Assembly: GCA_031256125.1 (NCBI GenBank)
Contig: JAIRRE010000308.1
Location: forward strand, 1-10,493
Length of the DNA stretch: 10,493 bases
Reading direction: 5' to 3'
Source of the DNA: Burkholderiaceae bacterium
Lineage (GTDB): Bacteria > Pseudomonadota > Gammaproteobacteria > Burkholderiales > Burkholderiaceae_C
Shown here: positions 5,214 to 10,493 of the stretch, in pieces
Layout: the number at the start of each line of letters is the position of its first letter
Position numbering within the stretch: position 1 is the stretch's first letter
Translations under genes and position numbers: made by a program
Notes under the pieces: generated by a model
Database searches by the model: none
The model's input: only the letters and a program-made list of their open reading frames with translations
Told to the model about the DNA's origin: nothing

Positions 5214-7174
5214 CAGAACGTAAACCCCACGTTCATGTGCAACCGGAACTGGTGGACTTTCAGGCCGTAGGCCACATCCAGCTCCATTGGCCCGGCGGGC
5301 GTGATGAGGCGCAGTCCGGTGCCCACGCCCACGCGCGGGCGCAGGTCGTCGGCATGGTTGGCCACGTCGCCAGCGTCGATGAACAGCACGTGTTCCAACA
5401 GCCCCGGCAGGCGCTGTTGCAAGATCGGACGCTGGTATTCGATGCTGCCCACCGCCAAATAGCGCCCCGGCGCGATCACACCTGCCTGCAACGGCACGCC
5501 GATGCTGCGGTAGCTGTAACCGCGCACCGTGGTGTCGCCGCCGGTGCGCCACAAATAAGTTGCGGGCACGCGCGCGCTGGCGTTGGCAAAGATGGCGCCC
5601 AGTTCGGTGCGCAGCGCGATGCGGCTGCCGCCGGCAGGCGCGCCGTCATGTACCGGGATCACACCCAGCCAGCGGCCCGACAGGCGTGTGAACGGCTCTG
5701 ACTTGCCCTTGGTTGTCATGCCCAGACCCAGTTCGCCAGCCAGCCCGAAGCCGCGCCGGGGCAGGGTCAGGCTGTCGAAATAGCGCCCGGTCCAGCTCCA
5801 GTTGACGCTGGCTGCCGCGCCGTCGCCCACCAGCACGTTGCTGGCCGCGCCCGAGCCAGTAACCACGGCGTTGTCGTATTGCAGGTAAATGCTGCGCTCG
5901 TATTGCGGCGCGCTTTGCATCCGGCCCGCGCGCAGCGTTTGCGCGTTGGTCGTCAGTTGCCCGTCGTCCAGGCGCATCACGCGCGCCAGCGCATTCCAGC
6001 GCCAGCCGTCCGCGTCCGGCAGCGAGGTCAGGCCCGTTTCCAGCAGCGGCTCCTTGGGGTCGATGCGCAATTGCGTGTCGTTGCGCCAGCTTGTACCGGC
6101 GAAGGTGTTGTCGCGCCAGCTCATGGACGCGCGCGGGCCGCTGTCGGTGCTGTAGCCCACGCCCAATTGCAGCTTGTAGCGTTTGGCTTCGGTTACGCTG
6201 TAATGCACCGGCGTGGCATCGGGCGTTGCCGTGTCCGGGTCGATGCTGACGTAGGCCGAGTCGTAATAGCCGCTGGCCGCCAGGCGCTGCTGGGCATCGA
6301 CCAGTTTTTGCTGGTCGTATACGTCGCCGGGCTTGAGCCAGGACAGGCGCTGCGGCAAATCCGCCGGATAGCGCCGCGCACCGCCCACCGTGGCCGCGCC
6401 CAGGTAAAACGGTGGCCCGGAATCGAGCGTGACGGCCAGATTCGCCCGCGCATCGGGGGTGTTCACGTCAGCCCGGCTGGCGCTGATGTGCCCGCGCGGG
6501 TAGCGGCGCTCCACCAGCGCGCGCAGTGCGGCGGTCTTGGCGGCGCTCCAGTCGGTCTGCGTGAACGGCTTGCCCGGGGCCAGCGCCCAACCCTGCGCGA
6601 TGCTCGTGCGCTGCACTACCGCATCTGGATTGGCAGAAGCGGCGATGTCGCCCGCGAAATCCACTTGCGCCTGCCCTACGACGGTTACCGCTCCGGGGGT
6701 GATGGCGATCACCACGACCAACCCTCTCCCCAACCCCTCCCCCGCAAGCGGGGGAGGGGCTATCTTTTCTTGCGCGGTATCGTTTCCCTCCCCCGCAAGC
6801 GGGGGAGGGGGCAGGGGAGAGGGTGTGCCACCTTCGCGCCGTACGGTTACCTGCGGGCTGAAATACCCTTGGGTCGCCAGCAGTTCGCGCACCTGGCGCT
6901 TGGCCAGCACCATCAGCCGCTCCAGCTCCGCCGTCTCCAGGTCTTCCACCGCGCGGTAACGCTGCAAATCATTGAAGCGCGTCACCAAGTCGCGCAACGG
7001 CGCGTCGGCGCACTCCACGCGGATGTCGAATGCCGGTTCGCCGTCCGCCGCGTGCGCATTTCGCTGCGTGCCTTGTTCATCGGGTGTACGCCCCGCTCCG
7101 CCGCCCCAATCTGCGCAACCCGCCAACAAAGCGCAGCACAGCGACAGCGGCAGGAACAACCGCAATCGCCGCAT
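5213..7174 (-). CDS. tamA: TamA, outer-membrane POTRA/beta-barrel assembly factor
   Basis: Omp85-family partner of TamB, with periplasmic POTRA domains feeding an outer-membrane barrel. The 653 residues (E. coli TamA has 577) begin with a signal peptide ending in a lipobox, LLAGC, with Cys20 as acceptor. POTRA1 spans about 50-161, POTRA2 about 163-252, POTRA3 about 256-330 (LKPGDVYDQQKLVDAQQRL, then SGYYDSAYVSI). The 16-strand barrel spans about 334-653. It contains the Omp85 lid-lock motif VRGY (550-553) and ends in the aromatic C-terminal strand LHMNVGFTF. An extra segment of about 37 residues (115-151) with two PPPLAGEG copies splits POTRA1 between strands QVTVRRE and VVVIAITPG. It is encoded by the compound palindrome at 6721-6824. 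The ATG at 7174 is 6 bases after the ppx stop, with GAGGG in the end of ppx as ribosome binding site. The lipobox suggests an acylated N-terminus, which E. coli TamA lacks. Confidence 0.92.
   Translation of the reverse strand: MRRLRLFLPLSLCCALLAGCADWGGGAGRTPDEQGTQRNAHAADGEPAFDIRVECADAPLRDLVTRFNDLQRYRAVEDLETAELERLMVLAKRQVRELLATQGYFSPQVTVRREGGTPSPLPPPPLAGEGNDTAQEKIAPPPLAGEGLGRGLVVVIAITPGAVTVVGQAQVDFAGDIAASANPDAVVQRTSIAQGWALAPGKPFTQTDWSAAKTAALRALVERRYPRGHISASRADVNTPDARANLAVTLDSGPPFYLGAATVGGARRYPADLPQRLSWLKPGDVYDQQKLVDAQQRLAASGYYDSAYVSIDPDTATPDATPVHYSVTEAKRYKLQLGVGYSTDSGPRASMSWRDNTFAGTSWRNDTQLRIDPKEPLLETGLTSLPDADGWRWNALARVMRLDDGQLTTNAQTLRAGRMQSAPQYERSIYLQYDNAVVTGSGAASNVLVGDGAAASVNWSWTGRYFDSLTLPRRGFGLAGELGLGMTTKGKSEPFTRLSGRWLGVIPVHDGAPAGGSRIALRTELGAIFANASARVPATYLWRTGGDTTVRGYSYRSIGVPLQAGVIAPGRYLAVGSIEYQRPILQQRLPGLLEHVLFIDAGDVANHADDLRPRVGVGTGLRLITPAGPMELDVAYGLKVHQFRLHMNVGFTF
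6721..6824. repeat. 104-bp compound inverted repeat inserted in tamA
   Basis: The outer arms ACCCTCTCCCC (6721-6731) and GGGGAGAGGGT (6814-6824) are exact reverse complements. Inside are two near-identical palindromes. The first has CCCCTCCCCCGC (6734-6745), AA, and GCGGGGGAGGGG (6748-6759): a perfect 12-bp stem. The second has CCCTCCCCCGC (6786-6796), AA, and GCGGGGGAGGG (6799-6809): a perfect 11-bp stem. The whole can fold as two hairpins or as one long dyad. It is open in the tamA frame and encodes about residues 117-152, including PPPLAGEG twice. Similar CCCTCTCCCC...GGGGGAGGGG elements recur in many proteobacterial genomes, from general recollection only. No clear target-site duplication is visible. 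Confidence 0.85.
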
Positions 7175-7180
7175 CCCGCT

Positions 7181-8719
7181 TCACCCTCGCCGCTCGACGA
7201 CCCGCAGCCGCCAGGGCGTTCTTTGCCAGGCCAACACCTCTTCATGCAGCAAATGGGCCGATTGCGGCCAAGCAGCGCTCCAGTTGACCGGCAAAGTCAG
7301 CGTGAAACCCTGCTCGCGCACTTGTGCTGCCAGCGTCAGGCCTTTCATGCGCGGATCGCGCCGCGCGTGGCTAAGCAGCACCGCCAGTCGCAGCGCCAGC
7401 AACTGGCGCATGAAGTTGCCGTCGGCGAACTGCGCTTCCACCTTGCGCAACTTGCCGCGTTGGCCCAGCACCAGCAGCGCCAGGCGGTGTTGCTCGGCCA
7501 GTGAAAAGCCTGAAAGTTCCGCCTGTTCCAGCACATATGCGCCGTGCTTGTGGTAATCCGGGTGCGCGATCCAGGCGCCGATTTCGTGCAGTTGCGCCGC
7601 CCACGCCAGTTGCTGCGCCAGCCGCTGCCACGCCTGTTGCTCGGCGGATTTGTCTGCGCCCGATTCCAATTGACCCAACAGCGCCGCCGCGGTACGCGCC
7701 ACGCGCGCGGCTTGCGCCGGGTCGGCGGCGTAACGCCCGGCCAACTGTTCGACGGCGGCGTTGCGCGTATCACGCCGCTCGCTGATCCGCGCCGGACCGT
7801 CGCGCTCGAGCATTTCCACCAGCACGCCATGCCGCAAGGCACCTTGGGCGTGCTGCATCTGGCTGATGTCCAGCAGATCGAACACCGCGCGCAGCACCGC
7901 CAAGCCGCCGGCAACCACCGGTTTGCGGTTCTCGCGCACGCCCGGCAGGTCAATCGCGCTGGTCTGCCCGGCCTTGACCAGCCGCGCTTGCAGCCAGTCC
8001 AGCCCGGCGCGGGTAATCGCGCCTTCGCGTGGCGCGCGACCCGCCAGATGTAGCACCTCGGCCACCGCGCCTACCGTGCCGGAGGAGCCATAGGCCGCGT
8101 CCCAATGCGCGCGACCGTGCGTCGCCTGCACGGGTTCGAGCACCGCCTGCGCGGCCACCTCGGCGCGCTCGAATGCGCGCGCGGTCAGCTTACCATCGGC
8201 AAAGTAGCGCATCGACCACGCCACGCTGCCCACGCGCAGCGACTCGCCCGCGCGCACTTGGCGTCCCTGGCCGACGATCAGTTCGGTCGAGCGCCCGCCA
8301 ATGTCCACCACCAGCCGGCGCTCCCGGGACGCGGGCAGAAAATGCGCCACGCCGCAATAAATCAGCCGCGCCTCCTCGCCGCCCGCGATCACTTCGATCG
8401 GAAAACCCAGCGCCTGCTGCGCCACAGCCAGAAAATCCTCGCGGTTGCGCGCTTCGCGCAGCGTTTGCGTGGCTACCGCCCGCACCTGCTGCGGCGCGAA
8501 ACCGGCCAGCCGCTCGCCAAAGCGCGACAGGCACGCCAAGCCACGCTGCATCGCCTCGCCCGAAAGACGCCGCTCGGCATCCAGCCCGCTGCCCAGACGC
8601 ACCGTCTCTTTGAGGTACTCCACCCGTTCAAAGCGAGCGTTGCTATCGGCTTGGTCGATTTCCAGCCGGAAACTGTTGGAACCGAGATCGGCAACGGCAA
8701 AGCGGGACTTGATCGGCAT
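7181..8719 (-). CDS. ppx: Ppx/GppA-family exopolyphosphatase
   Basis: Cytosolic phosphatase of the actin/Hsp70-like fold. It removes terminal phosphates from polyphosphate and, in GppA-type members, converts pppGpp to ppGpp. The length is 512 residues; E. coli Ppx has 513 and GppA 494. Seen in order: phosphate-1 motif FAVADLGSNSFRLEI (7-21), VRAVATQTLREA (79-90), the acidic motif GGEEARLIY (113-121) with catalytic Glu at 115/116, phosphate-2 motif VVDIGGRSTELIVG (137-150) and the adenosine-type loop YGSSGTVGAVAEVL (about 210-223). An HD-like C-terminal region follows with LHEIGAWI and HPDYHKHGAYVL. This extended C-terminus favours Ppx over shorter homologues, but Ppx and GppA activity cannot be separated by eye. 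Arg replaces the third Gly of the usual GGGSTE, which I believe is common in betaproteobacteria. The ATG at 8719 is the only good start; no strong Shine-Dalgarno precedes it. It heads the ppx-tamA-tamB cluster. Confidence 0.92.
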   Translation of the reverse strand: MPIKSRFAVADLGSNSFRLEIDQADSNARFERVEYLKETVRLGSGLDAERRLSGEAMQRGLACLSRFGERLAGFAPQQVRAVATQTLREARNREDFLAVAQQALGFPIEVIAGGEEARLIYCGVAHFLPASRERRLVVDIGGRSTELIVGQGRQVRAGESLRVGSVAWSMRYFADGKLTARAFERAEVAAQAVLEPVQATHGRAHWDAAYGSSGTVGAVAEVLHLAGRAPREGAITRAGLDWLQARLVKAGQTSAIDLPGVRENRKPVVAGGLAVLRAVFDLLDISQMQHAQGALRHGVLVEMLERDGPARISERRDTRNAAVEQLAGRYAADPAQAARVARTAAALLGQLESGADKSAEQQAWQRLAQQLAWAAQLHEIGAWIAHPDYHKHGAYVLEQAELSGFSLAEQHRLALLVLGQRGKLRKVEAQFADGNFMRQLLALRLAVLLSHARRDPRMKGLTLAAQVREQGFTLTLPVNWSAAWPQSAHLLHEEVLAWQRTPWRLRVVERRG

Positions 8720-8813
8720 GGGGTGGCATGGTAGCGGACTGCGCTGGGTGCGCCACGCCCAACCTGCAATCAGGGCAATGCCTCACCCACTCCGGGCGAG
8801 TTGGCGCGCCCAG

Positions 8814-8842
8814 ATTTGAGATGAAATGCTTGGGCGGCACAA
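8814..8842 (-). promoter_or_regulatory. Weak promoter candidate for ppx-tamA-tamB
   Basis: Read on the minus strand, TTGTGC (8842-8837) and TCAAAT (8819-8814) are 17 bases apart. They match three and four of six bases of the sigma-70 boxes. Transcription would begin near 8807, giving a leader of about 88 bases. This is the best minus-strand pair I found in the ppx/M20 gap, but it is weak and could be chance. Confidence 0.2.
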
Positions 8843-8847
8843 AGGTA

Positions 8848-8867
8848 GCGATACCCGGCAGTATCGC
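8848..8867. promoter_or_regulatory. Perfect 7-bp inverted repeat in the ppx/M20 intergenic region
   Basis: GCGATAC (8848-8854) and GTATCGC (8861-8867) are exact reverse complements with a 6-base spacer. The site lies between the divergent ppx and amidohydrolase genes, just upstream of the plus-strand -35 candidate at 8874 and just outside the minus-strand -35 candidate. That is the expected place for an operator bound by a dimeric regulator. It does not fit the LysR T-N11-A rule exactly (the spacing here is N10), and no regulator gene is adjacent in the window. Confidence 0.4.
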
Positions 8868-8873
8868 GGTCAT

Positions 8874-8900
8874 TTGAAACGAAGCGAGAAATGTCATAAG
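8874..8900 (+). promoter_or_regulatory. Candidate promoter of the M20 amidohydrolase
   Basis: TTGAAA (8874-8879) matches four of six -35 bases. CATAAG (8895-8900) matches four of six -10 bases and is preceded by TGT, an extended -10. The 15-base spacer is short, which lowers confidence. The start would be near 8907, giving a leader of about 47 bases before the ATG at 8954. Confidence 0.3.
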
Positions 8901-8953
8901 CTGGGATGCGCTAACCGCTAGGGGGTGGTTCAGCGTTGCCTTAGACTGTTGCC

Positions 8954-10186
8954 ATGAACCTGATTGAATCCATCATTGCCAACGCCCCGGCCATGGCCGA
9001 GTTGCGGCGCGACTTGCACGCCCATCCAGAACTGGGTTATGACGAACAACGTACCGCCGGCCGGGTGGCGGACAAGCTGGCCGAGTGGGGCATTCCCATG
9101 CACCGGGGGCTGGGCAAAACCGGCGTGGTCGGCGTGGTTCACGGGCGCGATGGCGGACGGAGCGGCCGCGCCGTGGGTTTGCGCGCCGAGATGGACGCGC
9201 TAGCCATCGCCGAATCGAACACCTTCGCCCACAAAAGTCAGCACCCGGGTCGGATGCACGCCTGCGGCCACGACGGCCACGTGGCCATGCTGCTGGCGGC
9301 GGCGCAGCACCTGGCCGCCACGCGCGCGTTTGATGGCACGGTGTACCTGATTTTCCAGCCCGCCGAGGAAGGCGGCGGCGGTGGGCGCGCCATGATCGAG
9401 GAGGGTCTGTTTGATCGCTTTCCGGTCGAGGCCGTGTTCGGTCTGCACAACTGGCCTGGCCTGCCTGAAGGCGCGCTGGCGGTCAGCGCCGGGCCGGTGA
9501 TGGCGTCGGCCAACGACTTTTGCATCACCCTCACCGGCAAGGGCGGACACGCGGCCATGCCGGATTTGGCGGTTGACCCGGTGGTGCTGGCTTGCCAACT
9601 GGTGCAGGCATTCCAGACCATCATCACGCGCAACAAAAAGCCGGTCGAAGCAGGCGTTATCTCCGTGACCATGATTCACACGGGTGAGCAGGACAACGTC
9701 ATCCCCGGCGCCTGCGAACTGCAAGGCACCGTGCGCACGTTTACCACCGAAACGCTGGACTTGATCGAACGGCGGATGCGCGAACTGACCGCCGGCCTGT
9801 GTACCGCTTTTGGCGCAAGTCACCAGTTTGAATTCCACCGCAACTACCCGCCAACCATCAACGCCGCGTATGAGGCCGACTTTGCCCGCCGCGTGATGCG
9901 CAGCGTGGTTGGCGAAGCCGGTGTGCTGGCGCAGGAACCGAGCATGGGCGCGGAAGATTTTTCCTATATGTTGCAGGCGCGCCCCGGCGCATACGCTTTC
10001 ATCGGCAACGGTGCGGGCGCGCATCGCGCGGCATATCTGGGCGCCGGCCCTGACTTGGGGCCGTGCACACTGCACAACCCGCACTACGATTTCAACGACG
10101 CCTTGATCCCGACGGGCGCGACTTACTGGGTGCGCTTGGCCGAAAGCTGGCTGGCGCACCAGCGGCACCCGTCAACGCAAGGCTGA
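8954..10186 (+). CDS. M20D-family metallo-amidohydrolase (hippurate/N-acyl amino acid hydrolase-like)
   Basis: Di-metal (usually Zn or Mn) cytosolic hydrolase that cleaves an amide to free an amino acid. Relatives include hippurate hydrolase, N-acyl-L-amino acid amidohydrolases and plant IAA-amino acid hydrolases. The 410 residues match the family. Metal ligands and catalytic residues by family pattern are Cys104 and His106 in MHACGHDGH, Glu138 (base) and Glu139 in FQPAEEG, His165 in GLHNWP and His374 in LHNPHYDFND. LRRDLHAHPELGYDE (17-31) is the typical N-terminus, and GKGGHAAMP (196-204) marks the dimerisation domain inserted between the halves of the catalytic domain. MGAEDFSYML (331-340) is also typical. 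No signal peptide is seen. The ATG at 8954 has no clear Shine-Dalgarno; GGGGGTGG at 8921-8928 is too far away. The gene stands alone, divergent from ppx and convergent with the MFS gene. The substrate cannot be deduced. Confidence 0.9.
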   Translation: MNLIESIIANAPAMAELRRDLHAHPELGYDEQRTAGRVADKLAEWGIPMHRGLGKTGVVGVVHGRDGGRSGRAVGLRAEMDALAIAESNTFAHKSQHPGRMHACGHDGHVAMLLAAAQHLAATRAFDGTVYLIFQPAEEGGGGGRAMIEEGLFDRFPVEAVFGLHNWPGLPEGALAVSAGPVMASANDFCITLTGKGGHAAMPDLAVDPVVLACQLVQAFQTIITRNKKPVEAGVISVTMIHTGEQDNVIPGACELQGTVRTFTTETLDLIERRMRELTAGLCTAFGASHQFEFHRNYPPTINAAYEADFARRVMRSVVGEAGVLAQEPSMGAEDFSYMLQARPGAYAFIGNGAGAHRAAYLGAGPDLGPCTLHNPHYDFNDALIPTGATYWVRLAESWLAHQRHPSTQG

Positions 10187-10213
10187 ACCTGCCGCCCGCC
10201 CCGCTTTGCCCGG

Positions 10214-10239
10214 CACCCGGTATTCGTCCGGGTGTTTGT
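10214..10239 (+). terminator. Intrinsic terminator after the M20 gene
   Basis: CACCCGG (10214-10220) and CCGGGTG (10228-10234) form a perfect 7-bp GC-rich stem with a 7-base loop, followed by TTTGT. It lies 27 bases after the amidohydrolase stop. The T tract is short, but position and stem support a rho-independent terminator. Confidence 0.6.
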
Positions 10240-10255
10240 GGATGGTGCTGTCTGA

Positions 10256-10273
10256 GCGGCATCCTTATGCCGC
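10256..10273 (-). terminator. Hairpin directly after the MFS stop codon
   Basis: GCGGCAT (10256-10262) and ATGCCGC (10267-10273) pair perfectly around a 4-base loop, one base beyond the MFS stop (TAA, 10277-10275). On the minus strand no T tract follows. On the plus strand ATTAGTTCTT follows, so it may instead back up the M20 terminator or work from both sides. Confidence 0.45.
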
Positions 10274-10274
10274 A

Positions 10275-10493
10275 TTAGTTCTTGCGCGCCCAGCCCAGTC
10301 CCAGCAGCAAAGCCAGGGCGCTAAACGCCGCGCTGGCGTAGAAGGTGGCTGGCGCGCCGCGCCAGTCCCACAGCAGCCCAGCCAGTGCGCTGGCGGCCAG
10401 CAGGGCGATGCCGCTGACCAAATTGAACACGCCGAAAGCCGTACCGCGCAAATCGTCCGGCGCGGCGTCGGCCACCATCGCCGAGAGCAACCC
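10275..10493 (-). CDS. MFS transporter, C-terminal fragment cut by the window edge
   Basis: Only the last 72 residues are present; the frame is open to the right edge. A loop with ADAAPDDLRGTAFGVFNL is followed by a membrane helix (NLVSGIALLAASALAGLLW), a short WDWRGA loop and a final helix (FYASAAFSALALLLGLGWA), ending in Arg-Lys-Asn. This is the helix 11/12 region of a 12-helix major facilitator superfamily transporter in the inner membrane. The Gly-rich helix and the RGTAFGVFN signature resemble drug or sugar efflux-type MFS members, but the substrate cannot be judged from this end. It converges on the M20 gene across two hairpins. Confidence 0.8.
   Translation of the reverse strand, partial: GLLSAMVADAAPDDLRGTAFGVFNLVSGIALLAASALAGLLWDWRGAPATFYASAAFSALALLLGLGWARKN

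Noticed and set aside
5214..5552. N-terminal extension of tamB upstream of the ATG at 5213
   Set aside because: It overlaps the conserved barrel end of tamA in another frame. The ATG in the TGATG overlap is followed by a typical TamB N-terminus with a membrane helix.
3807..5701. Further plus-strand open frames of about 400 codons over tamB and tamA
   Set aside because: Same composition bias and complete antisense overlap with conserved genes.
6748..6775. Intrinsic terminator formed by the first palindrome and the TATCTTTTCTT after it on the plus strand
   Set aside because: It points opposite to the tamA transcript, and no plus-strand gene ends here. On the minus strand no T tract follows.
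6734..6809. CRISPR-like repeat pair
   Set aside because: Only two copies, each a self-palindrome, separated by one short spacer and lying inside a coding frame. No cas genes are present.
5879..7504. A 541-codon plus-strand open frame across tamA and the end of ppx
   Set aside because: It spans two real minus-strand genes, has low-complexity Arg/Gln/His composition and no recognisable motif, so it is a coding shadow.

Overview
The window reads as an ordinary, densely coded piece of a GC-rich Gram-negative chromosome. The outer-membrane/inner-membrane pair TamA/TamB, the ExbB/ExbD motor pair and the style of the proteins suggest a betaproteobacterium, most likely in the Burkholderiales (Comamonadaceae-like). 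That placement is inferred from family resemblance and was not computed. I see no CRISPR array, tRNA, rRNA, insertion sequence, phage gene, or toxin/defence module.

Layout. Positions 1-342 are a non-coding, locally AT-rich leader with a DnaA-box-like site, an imperfect dyad and a good extended -10 promoter candidate. exbB (343-1065, TTG start with a clear GGAG) and exbD (1062-1472) follow on the plus strand and overlap by 4 bases. They converge, with only 33 bases between, on a minus-strand cluster transcribed in the order ppx (8719-7181), tamA (7174-5213), tamB (5213-1506). The spacings are 6 bases (ppx-tamA) and a 1-base TGATG stop/start overlap (tamA-tamB), so this is very probably one operon. 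A 234-base intergenic region (8720-8953) with a perfect 7-bp inverted repeat separates ppx from a divergent M20-family amidohydrolase (8954-10186). That gene faces, across two hairpins, the C-terminal end of an MFS transporter that runs off the right edge.

Function. TamA (outer-membrane POTRA/beta-barrel protein of the Omp85 family) and TamB (inner-membrane-anchored, AsmA-like bridge) together form a trans-envelope complex. ExbB/ExbD form a proton-driven inner-membrane motor. Ppx is an exopolyphosphatase/GppA-type phosphatase of phosphate and stringent-response metabolism. The M20 enzyme probably hydrolyses an N-acyl amino acid or a related amide.

The most distinctive signal is a 104-bp compound inverted repeat at 6721-6824 inside tamA. 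It has two near-identical GC-rich palindromes and matching terminal arms. It is read in frame and adds a proline-rich peptide carrying two copies of PPPLAGEG to the middle of the first POTRA domain, apparently in a beta-hairpin turn. tamB holds a second palindromic insert-like stretch (about 2231-2330) and a weaker third candidate (about 3540-3600). This suggests that small palindromic elements have been domesticated as linker peptides in both halves of one envelope machine. TamA also carries a lipobox. I see no clearly new biological system here.
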